A stretch of 56,850 nucleotides of DNA from Burkholderiales bacterium (GCA_016192425.1 JACPUE010000022.1:1-56850), one strand, 5' to 3'; positions 28,791 through 38,603 are shown, counted from the stretch's first letter. Notes: a model not told the origin generated them from the sequence alone. Made by a program: numbers and translations.

Positions 28791-30323
28791 GTGATCGCAG
28801 ACCCGCAGCGCCTCGCGGCCTTGGGCCTCTGGCCCTGGCTATTGGCATGGCTTGCGCTGGTGCTGCTTGACGGCACGCTGGACGTCGGCAGTCTGGCGCA
28901 ACTGCTGGTGATGGCGGCCGCATTCTGCGCTCTGTGGTGGCCATGGTGGGCTGCGCTGGGGATCAGCGCCCTGTCGGTGCTTCTGTTCAACTACGCCTTC
29001 GTTCCACCGCGCGGAACGTTCTCCGTGGCCTTGCACCAGCATGTTCTGCTGCTGTTTTCCACCTTGGCACTCAGTGCGCTGGTGGCGCTTTTGATGCAAC
29101 GGCTGCGCAGTTTGGCCCACAAGGCCCACTGGCTTGCCAACTGTTCTGAGCGCCAGCGGTTGTTGGCGGGCGGCCTGCGGGAAACCGAGCATGTGCCAAA
29201 GATGCAAGCCCAACTGGCGCAAGCCCTGGCAGACTTTGGAACTGGCGAGGTGGTAGTGCTGGCGGCCGAAGTGGAAGATGCCGCCGATCCCCCCGCCGCA
29301 GAGCCAGGGTGCTGGTGGGGCATTCCGACGGAGGACGAGACCAGCGGATTGCGCCTGTGCATGCACCAAGGGCGCAGCCTGGGCCAAGGCACCGGGCGGC
29401 ATGACAACCTGTGGGCGGTGTATTGGCCCCTGCGTGCCCGTGCGCATGTAATGGGTGCGGCCTTGCTGCGCCTGCGCGAAGGCCAGGCACTGGGCAGTGC
29501 CCAGCAAGACCATATCCAGGCGCTTTGCGACGAGGTTGGCGCAGCGCTGGAGCGCCTGTGGACGCATCACCTGGCGCAGCGCAGCAGCCAGCAGTCGCAG
29601 GTGCATGCGCTGCGCAATACCTTGCTGGCCTCCATTGCACACGACCACCGCACACCGCTGGCATCCATCACCAACGCTGCAGAACTGCTGCGCGACCAGG
29701 CCCAGCTATTGGGCCCGGCGCGTTGCCAACAACTGGCCCAGACCATCGTGGACGAATCCGCACAACTGAGCCGCATCACCGACCAGTCCTTGCAATTGGC
29801 ACGCCTGGACGCCCCTGCGCTGGCCGTGCCCATGGACTGGGAATCCGTGGAAGAACTGGTGGCCAGCGCCATGCAGCGCTATCGCCAGCGCCCCGGTGCC
29901 ACGCGCGTGCGCATGCGCCTTCCAAACACCTTGCCCCTGGTGCGCTGCAATGCCGTGCTGGTGGTTCAGTTGCTGGAAAACCTGCTCGACAACGCTGCAC
30001 GGTATGGCAGCCATCCAGACGCGCCCACTGAAGTGCGGGTATGGGTGGCGCACAGCGCCCTGTGGCTTCAGGTATGTGACCGCGGGCCAGGGCTGGATGG
30101 GCGGGTGCAGGCGCATTGGTTTGCCGGTGCAGTGCCTGTCTCGCAGCGCCCGCCCAGCCTTGGCAGCGGTGTGGGACTGGCGCTGTGCCACGCCATTGCG
30201 CGGGTTCATGGCGCGCAGCTGCGCTACCGGCAGCGCCGCGGCGGCGGTGCCTGCTTTGCACTGGGGTTGCCTCTGTCTGAAGCGCCTGCGCCACCCAAGG
30301 AGGAAATGGGAGACCTTTCATGA
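28791..30323 (+). CDS. KdpD-like sensor histidine kinase, short form
   Basis: About 510 residues. Four closely packed membrane helices near the N-terminus (DUF4118, as in KdpD: LLFNYAFVPPRGTFSV) are followed by a GAF-like region, a HisKA domain with SIAHDHRTPLASITNAAELL, and a HATPase domain with NLLDNAARYG, DRGPGLDG and GSGVGLALC. It lacks the N-terminal KdpD cytoplasmic domain (Walker and USP parts). The usual HDLRTPL is HDHRTPL. The GTG at 28791, with AAAGG upstream, is preferred because the ATG at 28749 lies inside the direct-repeat operator; that start would add 14 residues. Overlaps its response regulator by ATGA. The signal is plausibly potassium or turgor, given kup downstream. Confidence 0.88.
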   Translation: MIADPQRLAALGLWPWLLAWLALVLLDGTLDVGSLAQLLVMAAAFCALWWPWWAALGISALSVLLFNYAFVPPRGTFSVALHQHVLLLFSTLALSALVALLMQRLRSLAHKAHWLANCSERQRLLAGGLRETEHVPKMQAQLAQALADFGTGEVVVLAAEVEDAADPPAAEPGCWWGIPTEDETSGLRLCMHQGRSLGQGTGRHDNLWAVYWPLRARAHVMGAALLRLREGQALGSAQQDHIQALCDEVGAALERLWTHHLAQRSSQQSQVHALRNTLLASIAHDHRTPLASITNAAELLRDQAQLLGPARCQQLAQTIVDESAQLSRITDQSLQLARLDAPALAVPMDWESVEELVASAMQRYRQRPGATRVRMRLPNTLPLVRCNAVLVVQLLENLLDNAARYGSHPDAPTEVRVWVAHSALWLQVCDRGPGLDGRVQAHWFAGAVPVSQRPPSLGSGVGLALCHAIARVHGAQLRYRQRRGGGACFALGLPLSEAPAPPKEEMGDLS

Positions 30324-31024
30324 GAAGCCCCACCATCGTGTTGGTAGAGGACGATACGCAACTGCGCTCCACGATCAAGGAAGCCCTTCAGGTGGAGGGC
30401 TACCATGTCCATGCCTGCGCCAGCGTTGCCGATGCGCGCGCACTGCTTGTGCACAGCGGCGCCAAGGTGGACGCAGTGCTGCTTGATCTGGGCCTGCCTG
30501 ACGGTGACGGTGCCGAACTGCTGCCCGTGGTTCGTACGCACAGCAGCGCAGCGCTGCTGGTTCTGTCTGCACGCGACGCCGAGCCGCACAAGATTTCCCT
30601 GCTGGATGCAGGTGCAGATGACTACCTGGTCAAGCCATTCAGCCTGCGCGAACTGATGGCACGCATGCGCGTGGCGCTGCGCCACCAGGGCACCAGCGTG
30701 CGGCCTGCCGTGCGCCAGTACCGCCACGGCACCTTGGATGTGGACCTGGAGGCGCGGCGCGTGCTGCGCGACGGAGCGCCGGTGCACCTGACCCCGCATG
30801 AATATGCGCTTCTGGCGCGCCTGGTACGCTGTGCTGGCCAGGTAGTGACGCACCGCCAACTGCTGGCGGACGTTTGGGGCGCAGACTGCGTGGAGCACAC
30901 CCACTACCTGCGGCTCTACATGGGGCAACTGCGCGCCAAACTCGAAGCACAGCCAGCACAACCCCAACTGTTGCTGACCGAGCCGGGCGTGGGCTACCGT
31001 TTGGCCGAGCCCACAGAGCTGTAG
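30320..31024 (+). CDS. KdpE-like response regulator (OmpR family)
   Basis: 234 residues: receiver domain with acidic pocket VEDD, phosphoacceptor Asp in [12 protein letters not shown], Lys in [12 protein letters not shown], then a winged-helix DNA-binding domain containing [30 protein letters not shown] and GVGYRLAEP. It matches KdpE most closely by the ethos of these motifs and by its KdpD-like partner. Translation is coupled to the kinase gene (ATGA). No kdpFABC genes occur here; the downstream kup carries a matching candidate binding site. Confidence 0.9.
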   Translation: MRSPTIVLVEDDTQLRSTIKEALQVEGYHVHACASVADARALLVHSGAKVDAVLLDLGLPDGDGAELLPVVRTHSSAALLVLSARDAEPHKISLLDAGADDYLVKPFSLRELMARMRVALRHQGTSVRPAVRQYRHGTLDVDLEARRVLRDGAPVHLTPHEYALLARLVRCAGQVVTHRQLLADVWGADCVEHTHYLRLYMGQLRAKLEAQPAQPQLLLTEPGVGYRLAEPTEL

Positions 31025-31027
31025 GCC

Positions 31028-31046
31028 TCCTTATGCGATCCTGATG
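31028..31046 (+). promoter_or_regulatory. 11-bp direct repeats before kup
   Basis: TCCTTATG (31028-31035) and TCCTGATG (31039-31046) are 11 bp apart. The arrangement, and the 8-bp distance from GATGCC to a hexamer ending in T, parallel the site before the kinase gene (28732-28751). This suggests the KdpE-like regulator controls kup. Confidence 0.55.
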
Positions 31047-31091
31047 CCTGCCGGCGCATGCTCCAGGCCAGGATCACTTCTGGAGCCTTGC

Positions 31092-33014
31092 ATGGCAAGC
31101 AACACACCCACGGGCGAGGCAGATGCCTCGCCCACATCGGCCCATACCACCCGGCAAGGGCTGGCAGGCCTGACCCTGGCCGCCATCGGCGTGGTCTATG
31201 GCGACATCGGCACAAGCCCGCTGTACACCGTCAAAGAGGTTTTCTCTCCCCACACCGGATTGAGCGTAAGCCCGGACAACGTGCTGGGGGCCGTATCCAC
31301 CATCGTCTGGGCGCTGATGCTGGTGGTCACGCTCAAATACGTCATCCTGATCCTGCGCGCCGACAACAATGGCGAGGGTGGCGGCCTGGCGCTCACGGCA
31401 CTGGCCGCCAAGGCCGTGGGCAGCACGCGGCCACGCCTGCGCCAGGCCCTTACCCTGCTGGGCGTGTTCGGGGCCACACTGTTCTATGGCGACAGCCTCA
31501 TCACACCGGCCATCTCGGTCATGGGTGCGATGGAGGGGCTCGAATACGTCACCCCGGCCGCCCACGACTGGGTCGTGCCCTGCACCCTGGTGGTGCTGTT
31601 GGGGCTGTTTGTGGTGCAACGGTTCGGCACCGCACTGGTGGGGCGATTTTTCGGCCCCATCATCGTGCTGTGGTTTGTGGTGCTGTCGGTGGTGGGCCTG
31701 TGGCAGATTGCCCAGCAACCCGCCGTCGTGGCCGCACTCAACCCGCTGCATGCCTGGGAATTCCTGTCACAGCGCGGCTGGAAGCTGCTGGCTGTGATTG
31801 GTGCCGTAGTGCTGGCCCTGACCGGGGCCGAGGCGCTGTATGCCGACATGGGCCACTTCGGCAAGCGCCCGATCCGCCTGGCATGGGGCGGGCTGGTACT
31901 GCCCGCACTGGCCATCAACTACATGGGCCAGGGGGCACTGCTGCTGGGCGATGCCTCCACCGTGGAAAACCCCTTCTACCGCATGTTCCCTGCCGCACTG
32001 GCGCTACCGGTGCTGCTGCTGGCCACGCTGGCAGCCATCATTGCATCGCAGGCCGTGATTTCAGGCGCCTACTCCATGACCAAGCAGGCCATTTTGCTGG
32101 GCTTTCTGCCGCGCATGACGGTGCGCTACACCTCGGCGCGCGAGATGGGCCAGATTTACCTGCCCGCCGTGAACTGGGCCCTGCTGGCCGGTGTGGTGGC
32201 CATGGTGTTGTTCTTCCGGTCTTCGTCGGCACTGGCCACGGCGTACGGCATCGCAGTCACTGTGACCATGCTCATCACCACGCTTCTGACCTTTTTCGTG
32301 GTGCGCGATGCCTGGAAACTGCCACGATGGCTGGCATGGGGGGCTACGGCCTTCTTTGTGGCGCTGGATACGCTGCTCGTCTGCGGCTGTGCGGTCAAGT
32401 TCTTCGACGGGGGCTGGATCCCCTTGGCCCTGGGGCTGGTGCTGTTTACCTTCATGAGCACCTGGGCACGCGGGCGCAGCCTGCTGGTGCAGGCCATCCG
32501 CAAAGACGGCGTGTCCTTGGTGGACTTCATTGAAAGCCTTGACCCCCGCGAACTCAAGCGTGCCAGCCGTACTGCGGTCTACGCCGTGGCCGACACCAGC
32601 ACCGTACCCCAGGCACTGTTGCACAACCTCAAGCACAACGAGGTATTGCACGAGCGCAATGTGATCCTCACCGTGATCTTTCACGACGTACCCTGGATTC
32701 CCATGCACCAACGTGTGCAGGTGGAATCCCTGGGAAAGAACTTCTGGCGCGTACAACTGCATTTCGGGTTCATGAACACACCCGATGTTCCGCGGGCCCT
32801 GGAATTGACCCGCTCCTTTGGCTTGAACATTCCTGTCTTCGAGACAACGTTTTTCCTCAGCCGCGAAACCGTGGTGCCGACCCCTGGCTCGGGCATGGCG
32901 CGCTGGCGGGAACACCTGTTTGCCACCATGAGCCGCAATGCCGGAGGCGTGGTCGAGTTCTTCCGCCTTCCTGACAACACCGTGGTGGAACTCGGCACGC
33001 GGGTACAGATATGA
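31092..33014 (+). CDS. kup: Kup low-affinity potassium uptake protein
   Basis: 640-residue inner-membrane K+/H+ symporter of the KUP/HAK/KT family. It begins with a polar segment and [20 protein letters not shown], the family signature, followed by about twelve helices ([37 protein letters not shown]) and a C-terminal cytoplasmic domain of about 180 residues. The ATG at 31092 has TGGAG upstream; a longer frame opens from 31044 without support. It lies 67 bp after the KdpE-like gene with its own candidate promoter. Confidence 0.95.
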   Translation: MASNTPTGEADASPTSAHTTRQGLAGLTLAAIGVVYGDIGTSPLYTVKEVFSPHTGLSVSPDNVLGAVSTIVWALMLVVTLKYVILILRADNNGEGGGLALTALAAKAVGSTRPRLRQALTLLGVFGATLFYGDSLITPAISVMGAMEGLEYVTPAAHDWVVPCTLVVLLGLFVVQRFGTALVGRFFGPIIVLWFVVLSVVGLWQIAQQPAVVAALNPLHAWEFLSQRGWKLLAVIGAVVLALTGAEALYADMGHFGKRPIRLAWGGLVLPALAINYMGQGALLLGDASTVENPFYRMFPAALALPVLLLATLAAIIASQAVISGAYSMTKQAILLGFLPRMTVRYTSAREMGQIYLPAVNWALLAGVVAMVLFFRSSSALATAYGIAVTVTMLITTLLTFFVVRDAWKLPRWLAWGATAFFVALDTLLVCGCAVKFFDGGWIPLALGLVLFTFMSTWARGRSLLVQAIRKDGVSLVDFIESLDPRELKRASRTAVYAVADTSTVPQALLHNLKHNEVLHERNVILTVIFHDVPWIPMHQRVQVESLGKNFWRVQLHFGFMNTPDVPRALELTRSFGLNIPVFETTFFLSRETVVPTPGSGMARWREHLFATMSRNAGGVVEFFRLPDNTVVELGTRVQI

Positions 33015-33095
33015 AAAAGTCACACCACTGACACAGCCTGTTTTTACAGTTCGTTTCTTTGCTTTTGCTCCCAGAAATCTCGATTTGGAGGAACT

Positions 33096-34505
33096 ATGAA
33101 GAAACGGTTGATCGCCCTGGCCATTGCCAGCCTGGCACTGACAGCATGCGGAGGATCGGGCGACAGTGTTCCCAAAAACGTCATCTTCTTTCTGGGTGAC
33201 GGCATGGGCATTCCCACGCTGACTGCAGCACGTATCTACAAAGTGGGAGAAGCAGGCGACCTCACCATCGACACACTGCCCGAAACCGCATTTGTACGCA
33301 CCTATTCGAACAACGCTCAGGTGACAGACAGCGCCCCTTCGATGGCCGCGTACATGACAGGTGTGAAGATGAACAACGAGGTCATCTCCATGACCCCGGA
33401 AACCAATGCCTTCGACACCGCAACGGGCAAGGACTACCTCAGCGGCGCGGACTCCACCTGCCCCGCCAGTGGCAACGGGAAATCCGTGGCCACGTTGCTG
33501 GAGATTGCCAAGGGACTGGGCATGGGCACGGGTGCCGTCACCACCACGCGCATTACCCATGCCACACCAGCCACTACCTACGCCCACGTCTGCCACCGCG
33601 ACGCTGAAAACACCATTGCGGCCCAAGTGGTGCCGGGGGGTACGGGCTACAACAGTGCGCTGGGCGACGGCGTGGACGTGCTGCTCGGCGGAGGCCGCCA
33701 GTTCTTCCTGCCCAGCAGCAATGGCGGCAAGCGCACGGACGGGCGCGACCTGACCGCTGAACTCAAGGCCAAAGGCTACACCTACGTGCAAAGCCGCACC
33801 GAGCTGGATGCAGCCGCGGCAGCAACCACCAAGAAGCTGGTGGGCCTGTTCACCAGCAGCCACATGAGCTATGACCTGGACCGCGACGCCAGCAAGGAAC
33901 CCAGCCTGGCGGAGATGACGGACAAAGCCATCGAAGTGCTCAGCAAGAACAGCAAAGGCTTTTTCCTGATGGTGGAAGGCGGCCGCATTGACCACGCACT
34001 GCACGAAACCACCGCGCGCAAGGCGCTGCAAGACACCGTGGCATTTGACGATGCCATCAAACTTGCGCTCGACAAGATGCAGGCCAAAGACCCTGGCCTG
34101 AAAAACACGCTGATCGTCGTCACCGCCGACCACGACCACACCCTGGTGCTCAATGGGTACGCCGCACGCACCGGCCCCACCACCACCAGCAACCCTGGCG
34201 TACTGGGTCTGCTGCGCAGCTTCGTGGACGGTTCCCTGGCTTCCGACAGCAGCGGCAATCCGTTCACCATCATTGGTTTTGGCAATGGCGAAAACCGGCC
34301 CGCAACCCGCTCGGCCCTGACCGATGCCCAGGTGGCAGACAAGGCCTACCACCAGGAAGCCGCCATTCCCGTGGCCGCCGGCAGCGAAACCCACGGTGGC
34401 ACCGACGTTTTCCTGGGTGCTGTGGGCAAGGGTGCCGATCTGTTCACCGGCACCATCACCAACACGGAAGTCTTCGGCCTCATTCGCAAGGCCACCGGCC
34501 TGTAA
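33096..34505 (+). CDS. Alkaline phosphatase family lipoprotein
   Basis: 469 residues of the PhoA-type metal-dependent phosphomonoesterase family. The signal ends LALTAC, so this copy is a lipoprotein. Metal and catalytic motifs are NVIFFLGDGMG (Asp), VTDSAPSMAAYMTG (nucleophile Ser), MVEGGRIDHALH and VVTADHDHT; a distal ETHGGTD supplies the last metal His. It begins with a GGAGG ribosome site. It is 43% or more similar by eye to the next gene, and the two are tandem paralogs. Confidence 0.92.
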   Translation: MKKRLIALAIASLALTACGGSGDSVPKNVIFFLGDGMGIPTLTAARIYKVGEAGDLTIDTLPETAFVRTYSNNAQVTDSAPSMAAYMTGVKMNNEVISMTPETNAFDTATGKDYLSGADSTCPASGNGKSVATLLEIAKGLGMGTGAVTTTRITHATPATTYAHVCHRDAENTIAAQVVPGGTGYNSALGDGVDVLLGGGRQFFLPSSNGGKRTDGRDLTAELKAKGYTYVQSRTELDAAAAATTKKLVGLFTSSHMSYDLDRDASKEPSLAEMTDKAIEVLSKNSKGFFLMVEGGRIDHALHETTARKALQDTVAFDDAIKLALDKMQAKDPGLKNTLIVVTADHDHTLVLNGYAARTGPTTTSNPGVLGLLRSFVDGSLASDSSGNPFTIIGFGNGENRPATRSALTDAQVADKAYHQEAAIPVAAGSETHGGTDVFLGAVGKGADLFTGTITNTEVFGLIRKATGL

Positions 34506-34522
34506 TCGAAAGCCTCTTGACC

Positions 34523-35920
34523 ATGAAAAAACTGCACCGCATTACCGTCGCCGCATTGGCTCTTGCCGCCAGCAGCACCAGCTTCGCAGCAGGCGAAGCC
34601 ACCAACGTCATCTTCTTCCTCGGTGATGGCATGGGCCCCACCACCGTGACCGCCAGCCGCATCTACAAATACGGTGAAACAGGCCAGCTGGCCATGGAAA
34701 GCCTGCGCCGCACTGCACGCATCAAAACCTATTCGAACGACGCGCAGACCACCGACAGCGCGCCGTCCATGGCCGCCTACATGACCGGCGTGAAGATGAA
34801 CAACGAAGTCCTCTCCATGAGCCAGGACACGAAGGCCTACAACGGCACCAAGCCCTACTACAGCGGTGCAGACTCCACCTGCCCTGCAACAGGCAACGGC
34901 ACTTCGGTACCGACCCTGCTGGAGCTTGCCAAAGCGGCGGGCAAGTCTGTCGGTGCGGTGACAACAACACGCATCACGCACGCCACACCGGCGGCCACCT
35001 ATGCCCACATTTGCCACCGCGACGGCGAGAACAACATTGCCGCGCAGGCAGTGCCGGGCTCGGGGCAATTCAACACTGCCTTGGGCAGCGGGGTGGATGT
35101 GCTGCTCGGTGGCGGCGCAAAGTTCTTCCTGCCCAACACCGTGACTGGCGGCAAGCGCACCGATGGCCAGGACCTGACCGCGCTGCTGCAAAAAGCCGGA
35201 TACACCTACGTCACCACCGGCGCGGCCTTGCAGGCCGTGGATGCGGGAACCACCAAGCTGGTCGGACTGTTCAACCCCGATCACCTGAACTATGAACTTG
35301 ACCGCGTGAAGAAAAAGCTGGACGAGCCCAGCCTGGCCGACATGACGGAAAAGGCCATCAAGGTGCTGCAAAAGAACAGCAAGGGCTACTTCCTGATGGT
35401 CGAGGGCGGCCGCATCGACCATGCGCTGCACGGCACCAACGCCAAGCGCGCACTGGAAGACACCATTGCCTTTGACGAAGCCATCCGCCGCGCCTTGTCG
35501 CTGGTGGACACGAAGAACACGCTGATCGTGGTCACCGCCGACCATGACCACACAATGACCTTCAACGGCTATTCGCACCGCGGCAATCCGATTCTGGGCA
35601 AGTCCACAGACATCAAGTCCACTGCCGTGCAAGGCAAACCCGTGCTGGCGACTGCCGCCGATGGCAAGCCCTACACCACCCTGGTGTTTGGCAACGGCGG
35701 CGGCCCACGCAAGGCAAGCCGCGACGACCTCACCGCTGTGGACACGGCCGATGACGACTACCTGCAGGAAGTGGCCGTGTCGCTGGGCAGCCCCGGCTCG
35801 GAAACCCATGGCGGCGGCGACGTGATGCTCTTTGCCACAGGCGCTGGCAGCAGCGCCTTCAAGGGCACGATGGTCAACACCAAGGTGTTTGGGCTGGTCA
35901 AGGCCGCCTCGGGGCTGTAA
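34523..35920 (+). CDS. Alkaline phosphatase, secreted paralog
   Basis: 465 residues with an ordinary Sec signal (VAALALAASSTSFA) in place of the lipobox of its upstream twin, so it should be periplasmic or secreted. The same catalytic set is present: NVIFFLGDGMGP, TDSAPSMAAYMTG, EGGRIDHALHG, VVTADHDHTM and ETHGGGD. It starts 17 bp after its paralog and is probably co-transcribed. An upstream in-frame TTG at 34517 would add only two codons. Confidence 0.92.
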   Translation: MKKLHRITVAALALAASSTSFAAGEATNVIFFLGDGMGPTTVTASRIYKYGETGQLAMESLRRTARIKTYSNDAQTTDSAPSMAAYMTGVKMNNEVLSMSQDTKAYNGTKPYYSGADSTCPATGNGTSVPTLLELAKAAGKSVGAVTTTRITHATPAATYAHICHRDGENNIAAQAVPGSGQFNTALGSGVDVLLGGGAKFFLPNTVTGGKRTDGQDLTALLQKAGYTYVTTGAALQAVDAGTTKLVGLFNPDHLNYELDRVKKKLDEPSLADMTEKAIKVLQKNSKGYFLMVEGGRIDHALHGTNAKRALEDTIAFDEAIRRALSLVDTKNTLIVVTADHDHTMTFNGYSHRGNPILGKSTDIKSTAVQGKPVLATAADGKPYTTLVFGNGGGPRKASRDDLTAVDTADDDYLQEVAVSLGSPGSETHGGGDVMLFATGAGSSAFKGTMVNTKVFGLVKAASGL

Positions 35921-35944
35921 GCACCCTCGTCATCCAATGACCGC

Positions 35945-35974
35945 AATCGCCCGGCATCCCTGTCGGGCGATTTT
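35945..35974 (+). terminator. Terminator after the phosphatase pair
   Basis: AATCGCCCG/CGGGCGATT stem with a 10-nt loop followed by TTTT. It lies 24 bp after the second phosphatase and before the small secreted protein gene. Confidence 0.7.
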
Positions 35975-35990
35975 CTGTATTTGAGCCCGT

Positions 35991-36686
35991 ATGAAATCCC
36001 TACCCATGAAACGCGTATTTCCTGCAGCGCTGCTGGCCCTTTGGCTGGCTGCACCCGCCCAGGCCCAGGAGCCCGTACCTCCCTTGGCCCTGAAGATCGA
36101 GCATGCCGTCACCACACTGTCTGCCGATGGTGTGACGCGTGAAGTTCGCTACGCCGAGCACCTGGTGCGCCAAGGCGGCCAAGTCTGGCTGGCGCGCGTG
36201 CTGCCGCCGCACGCCCACGAATCGCAAGAGCATGCCGGCGCCAGCAAAGAACACAAGCACATGGACGTTGCCGCAGCGGCCCGGTGGATACAACGGGCCA
36301 GCGACGGCAGCTTGCGCGTGCGCCTGGTCAATGCACACGACCAGCTCGTGGTGGATGTGCCCGCGCCCGATTGGGGCAACATCGGTTTCGACGGCCAGTG
36401 GCTGGCTGCCCAGCACCTGCTCGACCCCGCCCAAGTGCAGCGCATGAAGCCGCTGGACCGCACCGCGCCTGCAGGCACCCGGTGGTACCAAGGCGGCACA
36501 GCCACCATGAAGGTGCTGGTGCTATGGGATGCCCAAGGCCAGTTTCCACGCCGGGTGGAATCCGCCGACACCCATGGCACCAGCCACAGCGTGACCACTG
36601 CCATGCGCGAACCGCTGCCCAAAGCCTTGCCCTGGGGGCAGTTGGAGAAGTACCAGCAGAAGGAGTATTCCGACCTCCTCGACTAA
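35991..36686 (+). CDS. Secreted protein of unknown function
   Basis: 231 residues. Sec signal (LLALWLAAPAQAQ) then a mixed alpha/beta domain without obvious catalytic motif; RYAEHLVRQGGQVWLARVLP and GTRWYQGG recur in uncharacterised exported proteins near phosphatases. An HEHAGASKEHKHMDV stretch is rich in His and could bind metal. ATG at 35991 or 36006 are both possible. It follows the phosphatase pair and may share its function, but nothing proves that. Confidence 0.7.
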   Translation: MKSLPMKRVFPAALLALWLAAPAQAQEPVPPLALKIEHAVTTLSADGVTREVRYAEHLVRQGGQVWLARVLPPHAHESQEHAGASKEHKHMDVAAAARWIQRASDGSLRVRLVNAHDQLVVDVPAPDWGNIGFDGQWLAAQHLLDPAQVQRMKPLDRTAPAGTRWYQGGTATMKVLVLWDAQGQFPRRVESADTHGTSHSVTTAMREPLPKALPWGQLEKYQQKEYSDLLD

Positions 36687-36687
36687 G

Positions 36688-36800
36688 AACTTATCCGTAA
36701 ATTATTTGATGCCACGCAGCGCTCTTTTCGGGATGGGATGCAAGGCGCAGTGCGCAGCCCATAGCCCCGCTATGGGCAAGCATCGCAACGCCGCAGACCG
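36688..36800. repeat. Probable dispersed intergenic repeat
   Basis: Starts AACTTATCCGTAAATTATTT, continues with GGGATGGGATGCAAGGCGCA, a CCCATAG-CCCCG-CTATGGG hairpin (about 36759-36777) and GCATCGCAACGCCGCAG. This composition resembles a repeat seen between genes in Comamonadaceae. It abuts the 3' end of the kinase-phosphatase gene. Confidence 0.4.
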
Positions 36801-36815
36801 CGCAGGCGCTACGCC

Positions 36816-38543
36816 CTATGTCGGCAGGAACAGCAGCCACACCACCAGCAGCACATTGAGCAGCAGCGACACGGCGAGCCCGATCTTCCAGCCCGCATCC
36901 ACCGGCTGCGGCCTGGCGGCTGGCGCCGTGGCGGGCCTGTGGGAGCCGCGCTCCAGGGCCTGGCGGAAGTCTTCTGCGCTGGCGTAGCGCTCGTGCGCAT
37001 CGCGGGCAATGGCGCGGGCGAGCACGGCGTCGAGCCAGTGCGGGACGCTGGGGTTGTGGTGCGATGCCGGGCGCGGTTCGCGGGCGTAGCGGCCCACCTG
37101 GTAGGGCAGCACCTCGCCGTAGGGCAGCGTGCCGGTGAGCATCTGGTACAGCGTGACGCCTAGCGCAAACAGGTCGCTGCGCGCATCGGGGGGCTGTGGG
37201 GCGCCCAGGGTGGCGCCACGGGACAGGCCCCATTGCTCGGGGTTGATGTAGCTGGGGGTACCGGCGTGTGCGGGCCCATCGCCCTCGCGGTCGTGGGCGC
37301 TCAGTGCCACGCCCAGGTCGATGAGCCGCAGCACCTGGTCGTTGCCCCAGTGCAGGTTGCCGGGCTTGATGTCGCGGTGCACCACCTCCTGGCGGTGCAG
37401 TTGCGCGAGCGCGCTGAGGGCCTGCAGTCCCCATTGCACGCACTGCTCCACGCTGACGGGCTGGCCCCGGTCCAGCCATTGCTGCAGCGTCTGGCCCCGG
37501 TGCCAGTCGTACAGGACGTACAGGTGCGCCGGTGGCAGCCCGTCAGGGCGCTGCAGGTGCGCGCGCACCAGGTGCCGCGCTGCGGGACTGCTTTGCATGT
37601 GCTGGGCCAGCCAGGCTTCGTGCACCAGCATGGCGCGCTGCGGGGTGTCGTGTGCACGTGCGGGGTGCAGGGTTTTGAGGGCGTAGGTCTGCTCTGCCGC
37701 ACGCACTTGGTAGATGCGGTGGATGCCGTTGTCGGCCACCAGGGCACTGACCTTGAGGCCCTCGAATTCGTCCCCTGGACGCAGCGGCGGGGGCAGCGGC
37801 AGGTGTGCGCAGCGCTCCCAGGCCTGGCGCAGGGACTGCGTCTGCAGGCCTTGCACGCGCAGGACCAGGGCGCTGGCATTGTCCTGGCCGCCTGCCTGCA
37901 GCGCAGCCGCCACCAGGGCGTCGGCCAGTTCCTGCGCCGTGCCCTGGGCCTGGCACAGCATGCGCCACTGGCGTGCGTGCAACACGCCGTGCACGCCGTC
38001 GGTGGTGAGGATCAGCACATCGCCTACCTGCAGCGCGCCCTGGGCGTAGTCCACTGCCAGGCGTTCCTCCAGGCCCACCGCGCGCACCAGGCCGTGGGCA
38101 AAGTCGCGCTGGGGCAGCACATGGTCCTGGGTGAGCTGCTCCCACTGGCCCTGGCGCAGCAGGTGGGCGCGGGTGTCACCCACATGGGCCAGGGTGTAGT
38201 GGTGGCCGCGCAGCACCACGGCGGTGATTGCCGTGAGCCCGACCGCAGGCGCGCGCCGCTGGTTGGTACCCGCCAGCCAGGCGTTGTGCGCAGCGAGGAT
38301 GCGCTCCAGCGCCACCGTGGCATCCCAGTGCAGCGGGGTGCTGTGGTAGTCGCTCAGCAGGGTGTGCACGGTGGTCTGCGCGGCTTCGCGCCCGTGCCCG
38401 CCCTGGCTCACACCGTCGGCCACGGCAGCAATGGCACCCCATTCGACCTCGTGTGCACCAGGCAGGCGCACGGCGCAGAAGTCTTCGTTCACCGGTTTGG
38501 GGCCGGGCTGGCTGCAGTAGCCAATGTCGAGCTGAAAAGTCAT
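36816..38543 (-). CDS. PP2C phosphatase-protein kinase fusion 1
   Basis: About 575 residues. The N-terminal PP2C domain (to ~235) has metal-site motifs NEDFC, VADGVSQGGHG, HVGDTRAH, TTDGVHGVL and GGQDNAS. A eukaryotic-type kinase domain (~255-515) has the ATP lysine in YALKTLHP, catalytic VVHRDIKPGNLHW, a DLG variant of DFG (RLIDLGVAL) and GTPSYINPEQWG; its glycine loop is degenerate. A C-terminal helix (LLLNVLLVVWLLFL) anchors it in the membrane. The ATG at 38543 or at 38549 could start it. It is divergent from nirC behind its own sigma-54-like element, and has a paralog on the other side of nirC. Confidence 0.92.
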   Translation of the reverse strand: MTFQLDIGYCSQPGPKPVNEDFCAVRLPGAHEVEWGAIAAVADGVSQGGHGREAAQTTVHTLLSDYHSTPLHWDATVALERILAAHNAWLAGTNQRRAPAVGLTAITAVVLRGHHYTLAHVGDTRAHLLRQGQWEQLTQDHVLPQRDFAHGLVRAVGLEERLAVDYAQGALQVGDVLILTTDGVHGVLHARQWRMLCQAQGTAQELADALVAAALQAGGQDNASALVLRVQGLQTQSLRQAWERCAHLPLPPPLRPGDEFEGLKVSALVADNGIHRIYQVRAAEQTYALKTLHPARAHDTPQRAMLVHEAWLAQHMQSSPAARHLVRAHLQRPDGLPPAHLYVLYDWHRGQTLQQWLDRGQPVSVEQCVQWGLQALSALAQLHRQEVVHRDIKPGNLHWGNDQVLRLIDLGVALSAHDREGDGPAHAGTPSYINPEQWGLSRGATLGAPQPPDARSDLFALGVTLYQMLTGTLPYGEVLPYQVGRYAREPRPASHHNPSVPHWLDAVLARAIARDAHERYASAEDFRQALERGSHRPATAPAARPQPVDAGWKIGLAVSLLLNVLLVVWLLFLPT

Positions 38544-38603
38544 GTGCATAGGGCCGCGTGGTGCTCCATTGTGGTCTGTGCACCGTGCTGTGCAGGGCGG
38601 GCA

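Noticed and set aside
33015-33095. Possible Pho box before the alkaline phosphatases
   Set aside because: CTGACACAGCC and TGTTTTTACAG are 11 bp apart but match the Pho-box consensus poorly; not strong enough to list as a site.
38550-38574. Leader peptide MEHHAALCT before kinase-phosphatase 1
   Set aside because: Nine codons overlapping the start region with no regulatory logic; most likely chance.
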